Source: Nostoc sp. LEGE 06077
GTDB taxonomy: Bacteria; Cyanobacteriota; Cyanobacteriia; Cyanobacteriales; Nostocaceae
Reading direction: 5' to 3'
Assembly: GCF_015207705.1 (NCBI RefSeq)
Contig: NZ_JADEWI010000028.1
Coordinates: 17,400-81,399, forward strand
DNA length: 64,000 bases
This document shows positions 17,201-26,098 of the stretch, piece after piece. How positions within the stretch are numbered: the first letter of the stretch is position 1; every line of letters starts with the position of its first letter. The notes under the pieces were generated by a model, which saw only the letters and a list, made by a program, of their open reading frames with translations, searched no databases and was not told where the DNA came from. A program made the translations under genes and the position numbers.

Positions 17201-19830
17201 ATGTCTCCCGGTACTTGCACACCTGTATTGTTGAGGTTGAAATTCTGCGCCAGGACATTGAAATTAAAGCCAACAATTTTCGGTGTACCTGTTTCTGGTA
17301 ATTGTACTGCGATCGCACCATTCGCACTAATTCCCGGTGTCGTTGCTCGTGGCACAATAATCTGCTTACCATTCCACTGAAATTGGGCTGTCAATGGTTG
17401 TGCTAACTGCGCCACCCCTTGATTAGCGCGAAGTTGTCCCGCGGCGCGAATATCTGCAAGCGCAAAAGATTTGGTATTTCCAGCCAACTGCACATTACCA
17501 TTAAGCCGCCCTCGCAGTTGTGGTGAAAAACGGCTGAGTTGAATCTGCGAAGCATTAGCAACAGCTTGCCAGCGACCATTATTTAAATTAGCATTCCTGA
17601 TGTTAACTCTTCCGCCTGCCACACTCAAGTTTGCTTGTGCGGTGGCGCGAATAGTTTCCGGTTGAAAAGATTTCGTACTTCCTGACAAATTCACCGACGC
17701 ACTATTGACAACTCCTTGAAATTGGTCGGGAACTTGCGGAAAACGGCTGAGTTGAATCTGCGAAGCATTAGCAACAGCTTGCCAGCGACCATTATTTAAA
17801 TTAGCATTCCTGATGTTAACTCTCCCACCTGCCACACTCAAGTTTGCTTGTGCGGTGGCGCGAATAGTTTCCGGTTGAAAAGATTTCGTACTTCCTGACA
17901 AATTCACCGACGCACTATTGACAACGCCCTGAAATTGCTCTGGAATCTGTTTAAAACGGCTTAACTGAACTTGCTCAGTATTAACAAAAGCTTGCCAACG
18001 ATTCTGTACAACCTGACCCCTAGCTCTAATTGTATTACCTGCCACATTAAACACCGCCGTGGGCAAGATAATATTCTGTCCTTGTTGGTTAATTACAGCT
18101 GCACCGATGGTGGGATAAGTTGCATTAGGCGCTTGCACTTGCGCCACAGCCCGCAAACTCCCCAACGCGCCAGAAATTCTAGTATTTAATGATACATTTC
18201 CAACTTTGATTGTAGAGGAAGAATTGTTGGTTTTGGCGATGACATCCCCTGGTAAATTTTGGGCGAGAACATTCAACAATACTCTACCTTGGGGTGCTAG
18301 TTGCACTTGACCACGCCCGACAATTTGCCCGCCAGATGGCGGTTGTACTTGAATGTTGGCAATGTTGAGTATTAAAGGTTGTTTGCCCAGGGAGCCAGTA
18401 ATTTGTGTATTAGCTGAGACATTACCAATGTTAATTGGGGGAGTGAAACCGTAATTACGTGCCAGTATATCTCCAGATATTCCCTCAGCTTGCACGTTAA
18501 ATTTTACCTGACCACCCAGTATGGCTTGACCACCGCCTGTAATTACTCCACCAGCTGCGGGAACTAAGTTGAGATTTGAGACAGTGATTTGCGACGCATT
18601 TTTATTAACATTCAAGCGAAAATTAGTGTTGACCGATTTAAACTGTACACGGTCAACTTGAATAGGTTTAGTGTTACTTGCACTACCGCTAAGAACTGGT
18701 TGCTGAAGGGAACCTTGAACTTTGATGTTGGCTTGAATTTCTCCAGTGGCGACAACTGGTGATTTAACGTTGAAAGTATCTAATAAGTTTTCTGCACTGA
18801 CTGGTTTTACCTGCGCTACGAGGTTGAAACCTGTTTTAAGATTAACTATGCCATTCGCCAGAATGGGAACCTTACCCAAGTTTGTGGTGAGATTATCTAG
18901 TGCGATCGCCTGACCTTGAAATACTAATCTACCGTTAGCATTGACAAACTTTTGGGGAATATTTTGGATTTGCGCCGTCACCTGACTTGGAATAGCTGTC
19001 CCAGTAATTGCTATATCAGAAACATCTGCGGGAATCTGCACACCTAAGTCAGCATTTACCCTTCCTGCTTGCAAAACAATGGGTAACTGAATTAATCGGC
19101 TAACATCTGATGCTTGTAAATCTTGCGCCACAACCTGAAGGTTAGTTTGTTGTGTTTTTGGTTGTGTGTCACCAGTAATTTTAACTGCACCACCTCTGGC
19201 TAGTTGACCATTGATTTCAAAACCAATCTGTGTATTATCTGGTGAAAATCGCGCTACCCCACCGAACTGATTAATAACTACAGAACCTTTTGGTTTAGTT
19301 GGTGTAGAAGCTGGTAATAATTCTACATTGCCATCAACAATCTCAAGTGTTTGTAACTGTGTTTGAATAATACCTTGCCCTTCTTGAGACTTCACCGCCG
19401 CCGTTACCCAACGGCCCTCCTGATCTTGTTGGATAAAAACACGGGGTTGCACGACGGTGACATTTAAAGGTAATGTGCGGCTGAAAATGACTGGTAACAG
19501 AGAAAAGCGCACATCAACAGCTTTGGCTGTCAGTTGGTCAGAATCAGTAGGCGTTGCTGGTATAGCCAGAGAACTAAATCTCAGACTCGAAAGTGAAAAA
19601 GCCTCAACTTGACCTAATGTTATCGGTCGCCCCAGTAATTGTTCAAGATTCGTCTCGACTAACGGGGCTAAATCGTTATATACATAATTTCTCGCCCACC
19701 AAATTCCCCATGCAATTCCAGCGAGCAAAAAAATTCCTACTACCAAACTAGTACGTCTTAAAAGGAGAAGATGTAATAAACGTCTGTTAGTAGGCTCCTG
19801 ATCATTGCCTGAATTTGGAGAGCGCGTCAT
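14278..19830 (-). CDS. tamB: TamB-like translocation/assembly protein (DUF490), about 1850 aa
   Basis: Very long envelope protein of the TamB family, thought to span the periplasm as a beta-taco channel that moves phospholipids or assists outer-membrane protein assembly. It has an N-terminal membrane anchor (about 25-48, LVVGIFLLAGIAWGIWW), an AsmA-like start, a long beta-repeat body rich in Asn, Gln and Val, and the C-terminal DUF490 segment with GEIVALLGGS and a beta-rich tail ending in Phe. The ATG at 19830 is preferred over a TTG five codons upstream. A 213-bp in-frame tandem duplication (17531-17937) repeats a 71-residue unit. A REP palindrome overlaps the stop codon by one base. The family call is strong. 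Confidence 0.88.
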   Translation of the reverse strand: MTRSPNSGNDQEPTNRRLLHLLLLRRTSLVVGIFLLAGIAWGIWWARNYVYNDLAPLVETNLEQLLGRPITLGQVEAFSLSSLRFSSLAIPATPTDSDQLTAKAVDVRFSLLPVIFSRTLPLNVTVVQPRVFIQQDQEGRWVTAAVKSQEGQGIIQTQLQTLEIVDGNVELLPASTPTKPKGSVVINQFGGVARFSPDNTQIGFEINGQLARGGAVKITGDTQPKTQQTNLQVVAQDLQASDVSRLIQLPIVLQAGRVNADLGVQIPADVSDIAITGTAIPSQVTAQIQNIPQKFVNANGRLVFQGQAIALDNLTTNLGKVPILANGIVNLKTGFNLVAQVKPVSAENLLDTFNVKSPVVATGEIQANIKVQGSLQQPVLSGSASNTKPIQVDRVQFKSVNTNFRLNVNKNASQITVSNLNLVPAAGGVITGGGQAILGGQVKFNVQAEGISGDILARNYGFTPPINIGNVSANTQITGSLGKQPLILNIANIQVQPPSGGQIVGRGQVQLAPQGRVLLNVLAQNLPGDVIAKTNNSSSTIKVGNVSLNTRISGALGSLRAVAQVQAPNATYPTIGAAVINQQGQNIILPTAVFNVAGNTIRARGQVVQNRWQAFVNTEQVQLSRFKQIPEQFQGVVNSASVNLSGSTKSFQPETIRATAQANLSVAGGRVNIRNANLNNGRWQAVANASQIQLSRFPQVPDQFQGVVNSASVNLSGSTKSFQPETIRATAQANLSVAGGRVNIRNANLNNGRWQAVANASQIQLSRFSPQLRGRLNGNVQLAGNTKSFALADIRAAGQLRANQGVAQLAQPLTAQFQWNGKQIIVPRATTPGISANGAIAVQLPETGTPKIVGFNFNVLAQNFNLNNTGVQVPGDIALSGFLDFNGQVTGTLETPQATGNIRLRNFNVSNLAFDPVLAGSVNFQGGQGGSLRLAGVQDRIALNLDGNYRPTSFLLKRGQAISTGRTEGDNLIINAQQFPIALVGGFIPDNRLKPLGGQLSGNLVVNLNNYALAGDVAISQPRVARVSAAEFRGSFNYANGTANLTNGLLRLGDSSIALSGSVQTGNNPQFQVQANLVQTRIQEILQAFNIYDFQDLSTGTEPPTLAGAEALNTRPLSLPNADLQTQLEYFSKIATVVTPQQQQEEKQTPPLPSLAELTGALNGTITASGSLKSGLNAGFNLQGANWQWGQYAINQVIAQGNFADGVVTLSPLSIGINQGLVAFTGQLGFDQLSGQLNVASLPLSLFQPFIEQYPIDVTGEVNAVANLQGSLQDPRVNGEVSLANATLNQQPVQTGQVKFAYNNARVNFDSALLLTGTQPITITGNVPAPLPFVAGQPESNQISVNANVSNEGLTLLNLLTNNQVAWLDGQGQVAVNVGGTLNQPIINGTATFNNATIGAQALSAPLTNVTGKAEFNGNTVNVAGIQGNYNQGLVTAAGILPIFAAGQAISNPLTIAIAKQLDFQVPGLYEGGVSGNAVIRGTALKPQIGGEIELSNGQVIIGNSATANSKPATTDSNNINISAVNTTAANPNATTEPTNAVNNTTVTRPNLPVEFADLRLTLGNDVKVTSQSLFSFVPGGAAFSQPILSFNAKGDLTINGTLAKPLPEGVIRLTGGRVSLFSTEFTLERGYEQTATFIPSQGLDPTLDVRLLAIVPETSATSNRILESPLSSEISDISTTNFGTLRTVRVQARATGRASELNQNLELTSQPRRSQGEIVALLGGSILNNFAQTGDITQGLTNLAGNTILGSLQGTITAIGQAVGFSEFRIFPTPITDSTSRRSSVFDLSAEGVFNINRDFSVSLSRPLFSSDASFRYNVLYRLNDEILVRGATDLGSENLLLFEYETRF
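17531..17937 (-). repeat. 213-bp tandem duplication inside tamB
   Basis: About 190 bp beginning CGGCTGAGTTGAATCTGCGA at 17531 recurs, beginning at 17744, with very few changes. The offset of 213 bp equals 71 codons, so the protein gains one copy of a beta-repeat unit (SASVNLSGSTKSFQPETIRA followed by the VNIRNANLNN segment) without frame loss. Confidence 0.9.
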
Positions 19831-20064
19831 TTTCGTTACCAGCAACGCTATCGAGTAACAAAGTTATTATTACCCGAAAACAACATAGTTGTTTTTACTA
19901 GCTACGAAAAACTTGTCCTAGATAGATTCGTAGTTCATTCTACTAGGGGATGACAATTTATCGCGATCGCCCAGGTAGCTAAGACATCCGTAAAAGTCTC
20001 TTAACTTTGTTCCCTATCCCCTGTAACCTATCACCTGTCACCTATCCCCTATCCCCTACTATAT
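19831..20064. other. Intergenic region with CCTATCCCCT tandem repeats
   Basis: Besides the tamB upstream region, the stretch 20005-20060 is a run of short C/T-rich units (variants of CCTATCCCCT and ACCTGT) of the short-tandem-repeat type common in filamentous cyanobacteria. I see no gene. Confidence 0.5.
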
Positions 20065-21519
20065 CTACTGATACCCCTTCCAAGGAGTCACTTCTAGTTT
20101 GCCATCGGGATTAAACACAACTTGGAAATGCGCCAGTGCTTCTTGATTATTGGGGGCTGCGCCATTAGAACCATAAACAGTTTGAAACATACTTGGCAGT
20201 GGTGTTTCCCGGAAATAATCGAAAGCAACCTGATTTAGTGGTTCATAATCAGCAATAATGCCTTCTTTATTTACGGCGACTCGATAACGCAAATCTTTGG
20301 TGTAACTAGGAGTACCTTTCCAATTTTGGCGAATAGTGTTGTATAGCTTTTGGTTTAAAGTTTTAACTGTATTAGCATCTGTAATTTTGCTACCAATTAC
20401 TTTTGGTGTACTAGCGTAACCGCGCCAAGGACTAACTTCTAATACGCCTTTGCTAGTAAAGACGACTTTAAACTGGGCTATGGGTTCATTAGCGATCGCA
20501 CTACGTTTAGCCGGATTATAAAGGACTTTGGGTAGTGGAGTTAATTCTATGCCTTCATTTGACCCTTGATTAATCGCCTTATAACCAACAATTGCCCCAT
20601 CACCAGCTACACCGAGACGATAAACTAAATCGTCTTTAATTGCCGAACGATTATTCCAAGCGGGATCAAGTTGATTCCATACCTGACGATTTAAAGCCCG
20701 TAGTTGAGATGGGTCAGTAATTTCAGCAGTTGTATTTAACAGTGCTTCTAAATCTGTTGTCGGTGCTGTTGTAGCTGCTGCACTGGGAGTGGGGGTAGGA
20801 TTTGTCGTAGCAGCTATAGGTGTTGCACTAGCTGATGGTGTTGTGCTTGGTATACCCGCCACAGTACTAGGTGTTGGCGTGGCGCTACTTTGAGTTTCTG
20901 GCTGTGGTTCTGGTGTGCGAATTTGCGGAGGTGGAATCAAACTAAAAGCAACCGCTGCAACTGCGACACTCGCAACTCCAATACTGGCTGGTACTGCTTG
21001 CTTAATCAGAATTTCATTTGCACCACCATAGCGCCGGGCTACTGGTTGTAACTCTAGTGATAACTCTGGTAGAGTTTGAGTATCAGCAAAAAATTGATCT
21101 ACCGCTTCTACCAAATCAAATAACTGCACCGTATTCATATCAATTTCAATCGGTGATTTATTTGGGGAAGAATTCGGCTCTAAGCCTTCGCTTGTGCTTT
21201 CAGAATGGATAATTAGTCTGTGGCGATTATGGTCAATTTTTTGGAGTTCTACTAATTCCGAATCTTGATTATGAGCTTGGGGATTCGGCACAGTACTTAA
21301 AAATTCTTGGGCGTAGCCACTTACAGCCCTAACCAAACTTTCAAAAAATTCTCGGCCGCCAACTAAGGGCTGCTTATAACCAGATATATAGCATTCTACA
21401 TTTACCAATATTGATAATTCTGGGCGTAGCTCTTGTAAATGTGCCGCCCTCGAAGCATCACTTAAACCCTCTAAAAGCAATGTACAGTTAGGTAAACTGT
21501 ACTTCCGTTGAATATTCAT
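20065..21519 (-). CDS. DUF4335 domain protein (484 aa)
   Basis: Cyanobacterial protein whose first 170 residues (starting MNIQRKYSLPNCTLLLEGLS) match what I know of DUF4335. A membrane-spanning segment (about 180-197, ASIGVASVAVAAVAFSLI) is followed by a Pro/Thr/Ala-rich linker and two similar C-terminal domains, each ending in a 'FKVVFTSKGVLEVSPWRGY' or 'FQVVFNPDGKLEVTPWKGY' strand pair, so the periplasmic half is an internal duplication. It overlaps the upstream DUF3038 gene by 4 bp (ATGA), so translation is probably coupled. The function of this conserved pair is not known to me. Confidence 0.82.
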   Translation of the reverse strand: MNIQRKYSLPNCTLLLEGLSDASRAAHLQELRPELSILVNVECYISGYKQPLVGGREFFESLVRAVSGYAQEFLSTVPNPQAHNQDSELVELQKIDHNRHRLIIHSESTSEGLEPNSSPNKSPIEIDMNTVQLFDLVEAVDQFFADTQTLPELSLELQPVARRYGGANEILIKQAVPASIGVASVAVAAVAFSLIPPPQIRTPEPQPETQSSATPTPSTVAGIPSTTPSASATPIAATTNPTPTPSAAATTAPTTDLEALLNTTAEITDPSQLRALNRQVWNQLDPAWNNRSAIKDDLVYRLGVAGDGAIVGYKAINQGSNEGIELTPLPKVLYNPAKRSAIANEPIAQFKVVFTSKGVLEVSPWRGYASTPKVIGSKITDANTVKTLNQKLYNTIRQNWKGTPSYTKDLRYRVAVNKEGIIADYEPLNQVAFDYFRETPLPSMFQTVYGSNGAAPNNQEALAHFQVVFNPDGKLEVTPWKGYQ

Positions 21520-22142
21520 TCCACTTCACCGTCAAAAAGACTAATCCAGAACCGCTGCATTCCGGCCGTACCTGTACAAAATAGGAGTTTTTCTAACAAA
21601 TTAATAGCTAACTCATCTAATTTTTCATCAGAAGTTAATGCTAGTACGCCAGAACGTCGGGCATTCATTCTACTTTTAAAATGCGCTCGAAAGCGTTCTA
21701 AATAGTTAGATAAACGCAAATTTTGTTCTAAAGGTATCTGTTTGTCATTCATTTGCTGATATATCATTAGCATCTGGCGGATGACAACTGTTAACCGCCG
21801 GGCAATGTAGCAAGCAATGACGACTAAAGCCTTTGCTTCCATAATAGTTAGGGGTCTGCGGATATTTGCTCGGCGCATAGGGTTAGAGCTACGCATCCGC
21901 CATAAATTGACCCGATTTTTAATAATGTCGGTTAAATCTAGTTCTTCAGCAAAAGCCAGAATTGCTTCGGAACCACCAAGTTCTAAAGCTTCAATTGCCA
22001 GTAAAAGGAGGTCGATTTGCAGCCGAGTTCTGGGCGGACATCCTTGTCCTGCGATCGCCGGATCTGGTAATGTATCCAAAATCATTGGCGTTGATGCAGG
22101 TGCGGGACTGTTGAACGGCGTTAAGCTCGCGGAGACATTCAT
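21516..22142 (-). CDS. DUF3038 domain protein (208 aa)
   Basis: Soluble, helix-rich protein of the cyanobacterial DUF3038 family, nearly always seen beside a DUF4335 gene. I prefer the ATG at 22142 (MNVSASLTPF) over a TTG nine codons upstream. It contains an LEALELGGSEAI-type helical segment (SIDLLLLAIEALELGG region, about 50-65) and a basic middle. Its stop overlaps the start of the DUF4335 gene in an ATGA. No catalytic motif is evident; the pair is likely to act together. Confidence 0.82.
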   Translation of the reverse strand: MNVSASLTPFNSPAPASTPMILDTLPDPAIAGQGCPPRTRLQIDLLLLAIEALELGGSEAILAFAEELDLTDIIKNRVNLWRMRSSNPMRRANIRRPLTIMEAKALVVIACYIARRLTVVIRQMLMIYQQMNDKQIPLEQNLRLSNYLERFRAHFKSRMNARRSGVLALTSDEKLDELAINLLEKLLFCTGTAGMQRFWISLFDGEVE

Positions 22143-22477
22143 TCGATAAATTACCTTGTGCGCTTCCAACAGACTAGATACAACTAGTACAACTAAATTT
22201 AAGATAAGTAGCCAAAAAATAACATTAAACTTGTGGCAGTAGCCATAATACTTGACGTATACATGACTTAACTTGTTCTACAGCCAAGTTTGCGTATACT
22301 TATAATTTCAGTTTTTCCAGCATCATTTCACCTTGTTTTAATATTGAGTACCAGTCCATATTTAAGCTTGGTGTAGATTCTCACTATCGTCAATGGATGA
22401 TGATACTAGAGCCTCAAATCCAGCGTATGACATTATAGTGTACGATTTTTCCAGTCTGACCTACTCCTTCACTGTTT
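22143..22477. other. Divergent intergenic region, nothing specific seen
   Basis: This gap of about 335 bp separates the divergently transcribed DUF3038 and apt genes and must hold promoters for both. I could find no convincing palindrome, riboswitch, small gene or repeat. Confidence 0.4.
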
Positions 22478-22996
22478 ATGGATTTAAAATCTCTAGTTCG
22501 TGACATCCCAGATTTTCCCAAGCCTGGCATTTTATTTCGAGATATTACTACTCTACTGCGTAATCCAGAAGGACTGCGTTACACTATTGACTTTTTTGCT
22601 CAGAAATGCAATGAAGCTGAATTTAAAGCAGATTATGTGATTGGGATGGAGTCGCGGGGATTTATTTTTGGCACTCCTCTAGCTTATAAATTAGGTGCTG
22701 GGTTTATTCCTGTGCGGAAAAAAGGCAAGTTACCCGCAGCCGTTCACTCTATTGAATATCAACTAGAGTACGGTACTGACTGCTTGGAAATGCACCAAGA
22801 CGCATTGCATCCAGGCAGCCGAGTTTTAATTGTAGATGATTTGATTGCTACAGGTGGGACAGCCAAGGCTACAGCACAGTTAGTCCAACAGCTTGACTGT
22901 GAACTAGTAGGTTTTGGGTTTATTATCGAGCTACGGGATTTACAAGGGCGGAAACATCTCCCAGATGTGCCGATTATCTCGTTAATTGAATATTAG
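22478..22996 (+). CDS. apt: Adenine phosphoribosyltransferase
   Basis: Purine salvage enzyme that makes AMP from adenine and PRPP in the cytoplasm. Its 172 residues match the usual length. The PRPP-binding motif [14 protein letters not shown] lies at 116-129, the start [20 protein letters not shown] is typical of the family, and the [10 protein letters not shown] segment (56-65) contributes to the active site. It begins with an ATG and is followed by a tandem-repeat spacer and then a permease gene on the same strand. Confidence 0.96.
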   Translation: MDLKSLVRDIPDFPKPGILFRDITTLLRNPEGLRYTIDFFAQKCNEAEFKADYVIGMESRGFIFGTPLAYKLGAGFIPVRKKGKLPAAVHSIEYQLEYGTDCLEMHQDALHPGSRVLIVDDLIATGGTAKATAQLVQQLDCELVGFGFIIELRDLQGRKHLPDVPIISLIEY

Positions 22997-23065
22997 TCAA
23001 TGGTCAAAAGTCCATAGTCCCAAGACATTTACCATTGACCATTGACCACTGACCATTGACTAAAT
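22997..23065. repeat. Short tandem repeats (TTGACCA/ATTGAC type)
   Basis: The spacer holds several copies of CATTGACCA and TCAATGGTC-like heptamers. This is the classic short tandem repeat family of filamentous cyanobacteria. Similar blocks lie at 25182-25258, 53762-53835 and 55950-56022. Confidence 0.8.
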
Positions 23066-23068
23066 ACT

Positions 23069-24109
23069 ATGACAGCTACAAAAATTTCCTTGGAGACAAG
23101 TCGAGATTGGCTAATTAGGCTAATCACAAGTGAAACTTTTATTTATGTGGTGAAACGGATATTGCAGGCGCTGTTTACCTTATTGTTGGCATCAGCGCTG
23201 TCGTTTTTCATCATCAAATTGTCTCCAGGGGATTATGTAGATACCCTGCGACAAAATCCGAAAATTTCGCCAGAACGCATTGAGGAAATTAGAAGACAGT
23301 TTGGTTTAGATAAGTCTTGGCCTGAGCAATATTTCTTGTGGTTGTGGCGGATATTTACCAAAGGAGATTTTGGCACAAGTTTTGTTTACCAGCGTTCTGT
23401 AGCTTCGCTGTTATGGGAGCGAGTACCAGCAACGTTACTACTCGCGATCGCTTCTTTAATTGTGACATGGGCGATCGCAATTCCTTTGGGCATCATCGCT
23501 GCTGTCAAGCAAAATCGCCCCACAGACCGCATCTTGCAGGTAATTAGCTACGCCGGACAAGGCTTTCCCAGTTTCATCACCGCCCTATTTTTATTAATAT
23601 TTGCTCAATTTACCTCGCCTTTGTTTCCCGTTGGTAGCATGACTAGCATTGATCATGCTGATTTATCTTGGTTTGGTAAAATTATTGATGTCGTTTGGCA
23701 CATGATTTTACCCACTGTTGCATTGAGTATCACCAGCTTTGCTGGTTTGCAACGCATCACCCGTGGGGAATTATTGGATGTTTTACGTCAAGATTATATC
23801 CAAACAGCCCGCGCCAAAGGATTACCAGAAAATCGCGTTATCTACGTTCATGCTCTCCGCAATGCTATCAACCCTTTAATTACTTTGCTGGGTTTTGAAT
23901 TAGCTAGTTTATTAGGCGGTGCATTCATCGCCGAACAGTTCTTTAACTGGCCAGGTTTAGGAAGATTAACCTTGCAGGCAGTTATCGCTAAAGACCAATA
24001 TTTAGTCATGGCAAGCCTCGTGATGAGTGCTTTACTGTTAAATATCGGCAACTTATTCGCAGATTTAATGTTAAAGGTCGCCGATCCCCGAATTAAGTTA
24101 GATGCTTAA
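23069..24109 (+). CDS. Peptide/nickel-type ABC transporter permease (DppB/OppB family)
   Basis: Inner-membrane subunit of an ABC importer for peptides or related solutes, 346 residues. Six membrane helices are visible, with the family's long first periplasmic loop (LSPGDYVDTLRQNP.., about 50-90) and the EAA-type cytoplasmic loop (RGELLDVLRQDYIQTARAKGLPENRV, about 232-257). No partner permease, ATPase or binding protein lies next to it in this window, which is common for cyanobacterial versions scattered in the genome. Substrate is unknown. Confidence 0.9.
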   Translation: MTATKISLETSRDWLIRLITSETFIYVVKRILQALFTLLLASALSFFIIKLSPGDYVDTLRQNPKISPERIEEIRRQFGLDKSWPEQYFLWLWRIFTKGDFGTSFVYQRSVASLLWERVPATLLLAIASLIVTWAIAIPLGIIAAVKQNRPTDRILQVISYAGQGFPSFITALFLLIFAQFTSPLFPVGSMTSIDHADLSWFGKIIDVVWHMILPTVALSITSFAGLQRITRGELLDVLRQDYIQTARAKGLPENRVIYVHALRNAINPLITLLGFELASLLGGAFIAEQFFNWPGLGRLTLQAVIAKDQYLVMASLVMSALLLNIGNLFADLMLKVADPRIKLDA

Positions 24110-24410
24110 ATATTTAGCCTATTGATTTTTGAAGAGGTTTTATCAAGCATTACAGGCTATTCCCCATTAAGAGCCTTGTTCCGTTTGGTTTCTACCTGTT
24201 TACTGATTTTTTTCTATCAGAAGCGTTATAGCTGTAGTCAGATATGGTAGGACAATTTGAAAGCTTGAATATCAGGAATAGTAAGACTCTTACTCCTGCC
24301 CTTCGGGTTCGCAGTCGCTCATGGGGGAAACCCCCAAGACCGCGCTGTCTCACCTTCTGCCTTCTGCCATAGCTCCCAAATTAACTGATATCAAGTCTGG
24401 AACTATCAAT
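24110..24410. other. Intergenic region with a dispersed hairpin repeat
   Basis: About 300 bp. The right part (24296-24370) is a dispersed repeat containing GCCCTTCGGG and the hairpin GGGGG-AAA-CCCCC, followed by CTTCTGCC repeats. A reading frame runs through it into the next gene, but this part looks like repeat rather than coding sequence. Confidence 0.5.
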
Positions 24411-24692
24411 ATGCTTTCCGACGTTTATTATCTATTGCGTGTAAAAGCTGATGGTCGTTATCTGACAGCGCGTCCCAACGCTGAAGAATCAGGTTATGTG
24501 TTGCTGTTTCGAGAAAACTTTGATGCTTTAAGCTATCTCAATACTCATGCAGCAGAAGTCGCAAATCGCTTTGCTGTAGAATCTCTACCAGGAAGCCAAC
24601 TCAGTAGCTTGCTCAAACGCTGGGGTTTTATCGGTGTAGCTATTGTAACTGACCCTTTATTACCACAAGTAGAGTTTTTACAGCATAGTTGA
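24411..24692 (+). CDS. Conserved hypothetical protein (93 aa)
   Basis: Small soluble protein starting MLSDVYYLLRVKADGRYL. The frame is open further upstream (to 24321), but that portion is translated from a dispersed repeat, so I chose the ATG at 24411. It has no membrane segment, signal peptide or recognisable catalytic motif; it looks like a compact alpha/beta domain. It ends 8 bp from the end of the convergent lspA gene. I do not recognise a function. Confidence 0.6.
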   Translation: MLSDVYYLLRVKADGRYLTARPNAEESGYVLLFRENFDALSYLNTHAAEVANRFAVESLPGSQLSSLLKRWGFIGVAIVTDPLLPQVEFLQHS

Positions 24693-24700
24693 ACGCTTCT

Positions 24701-25174
24701 TTACCTTCTGTGGTTGGTCGTTGGGGTTTTTTGAAACGAAGCTATGAGCAAACAAACAATACCAATACTGATAAATGAATCGGCAATATTAAATACAGCA
24801 AAATTAATTAAGCGAAAATCCAAAAAATCTACTACATAACCTAAAACAAAGCGATCGATGCCATTACCCATCGCCCCGCCTAAAATTAACCCGTAACCCA
24901 ACTGATCCCAACGACTTAGCATTGAGCCAAATATACCCCATGCTATCAACACTAAACTAACTCCCAAGGATAGCCAGCGTAACCACTCTACCTTGCCACT
25001 GAGTAAGCTAAAAGCTGCACCTGTATTAGTCACATAAGTAAAATGAAATACCCCTTGTATTAGTGGTAATGTTTCCCCTAATTTAAAGGTTTGCACTACC
25101 CAATATTTAGTCAGTTGATCTAAAAAAAAAGCGATAAAAGCAGCAATCCAAAACAGGCGATTTTGTAAAGTCAT
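24701..25174 (-). CDS. lspA: Lipoprotein signal peptidase (signal peptidase II)
   Basis: Inner-membrane aspartyl protease that cleaves signal peptides of diacylated prolipoproteins. Four membrane helices and the two catalytic aspartates are visible: Asp107 in GNGIDRF and Asp132 in FNIADSF; the VTNTGAAFSLL motif (48-58) is also present. Its 157 residues are of normal length. It lies downstream of bioY on the same strand, with a repeat-filled spacer of 86 bp. Confidence 0.96.
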   Translation of the reverse strand: MTLQNRLFWIAAFIAFFLDQLTKYWVVQTFKLGETLPLIQGVFHFTYVTNTGAAFSLLSGKVEWLRWLSLGVSLVLIAWGIFGSMLSRWDQLGYGLILGGAMGNGIDRFVLGYVVDFLDFRLINFAVFNIADSFISIGIVCLLIASFQKTPTTNHRR

Positions 25175-25181
25175 GGTAGGT

Positions 25182-25258
25182 TAGTCAGTTGGTCAAGAGT
25201 CGATAGTCAAAAGTCAAGAGTCAGTCTATTGACAATGGACTATTGACAAGGGACTAAT
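25182..25258. repeat. Short tandem repeats between bioY and lspA
   Basis: Repeated GTCAAAAGTC, GTCAATAG and ATTGACAA-type units fill the spacer. It belongs to the same short tandem repeat family as the blocks at 23.0, 53.8 and 56.0 kb. Confidence 0.7.
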
Positions 25259-25260
25259 AA

Positions 25261-25842
25261 CTAATAAAACATTAAATGACGTAATAAATAAGCTATTGAG
25301 GTAACAGCACAGACTACAGCCAATTGTCCTGGGACTGAAACCCAAGAATATTTCAGGATTGCTTGGATTAAGGACAAATTTTCTGTACCTTGCCACTGAA
25401 GAAAATAACTAATAGTCAAATAAGTAATACCGCAGAAATGAATGGTTAACAAGCCACAAATACAACTAAATGCCAAAGATTCTAGTTTTGGTCTGGCTTG
25501 AAAAGCTAAAAAGCCACAAATCCATGCTCCTGGAATAAAGCCTAATAAATAGCCAAACTGAGACAGCTTAACATAACCAAGCCCTCCACCTTCAGAGAAT
25601 ACAGGTAGTAAGGTTAACCCCATCACCAAGTAGGCAATTTGCGAAAGCGCACCAGCATTTCGCCCTCCCAAACAACCGACAAGTAACACTGCACCAATTT
25701 GAAAGGTGACACCTAAAGAAAAAGTTTGAATTCCATGTTGAGTCCAACTCCAAGGCAAGGTGATACTATATGCTTCCAGAAATGTGCCACCCATTGTCAG
25801 GAGTAAGCCAATCATAGACCATAATAATTGAACAGTTCCCAC
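25261..25842 (-). CDS. bioY: Biotin transporter BioY
   Basis: Substrate-binding membrane subunit of an ECF-type biotin transporter, 193 residues with about six helices. The family motif region GGRNAGALSQIAYLVMGL and the LSQFGYLLGFIPGAWICGFL segment are recognisable. The start is GTG; an ATG lies ten codons downstream. It is upstream of lspA on the same strand, probably co-transcribed. No energising ATPase or EcfT gene is nearby; solitary BioY proteins or shared ECF modules are known. Confidence 0.88.
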   Translation of the reverse strand: MGTVQLLWSMIGLLLTMGGTFLEAYSITLPWSWTQHGIQTFSLGVTFQIGAVLLVGCLGGRNAGALSQIAYLVMGLTLLPVFSEGGGLGYVKLSQFGYLLGFIPGAWICGFLAFQARPKLESLAFSCICGLLTIHFCGITYLTISYFLQWQGTENLSLIQAILKYSWVSVPGQLAVVCAVTSIAYLLRHLMFY

Positions 25843-25970
25843 AATATCTGTACTTTCAGCTATTAATCTCTTTAATATGCTCTATATATGCTCAAAAACG
25901 TAATTTTCAAATTTTAAGTAGACGAACTGGGAATATTTTTATCCTCAATAACTCTGCTTAATCAGATTCA

Positions 25971-26001
25971 GATAGCCGACTTCTTCAAGAAATCGGCTAT
26001 C
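25971..26001. other. Hairpin GATAGCCGA / TCGGCTATC
   Basis: A 9-bp perfect stem with a 13-base loop lies between cruF and bioY. A T-run follows only on the plus strand, so it is not a classical terminator for the two minus-strand genes. The sequence resembles a common dispersed cyanobacterial hairpin. Confidence 0.55.
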
Positions 26002-26098
26002 TTTTTGTTCACGAATAATTTATGACTTCCGGTAAATAATTGGGGATTGGGTACTAACAAAATTTTCCCCATAATCCCTTGCTTGCTTTAAGTGTGTA

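Noticed and set aside
24321..24410. Upstream start of the 93-residue hypothetical protein
   Set aside because: The extra codons read through a dispersed GGGGGAAACCCCC-type repeat, so they are unlikely to be coding.
25971..26001. Terminator for cruF
   Set aside because: The T-run is on the plus strand, while cruF is transcribed on the minus strand; kept only as a hairpin.
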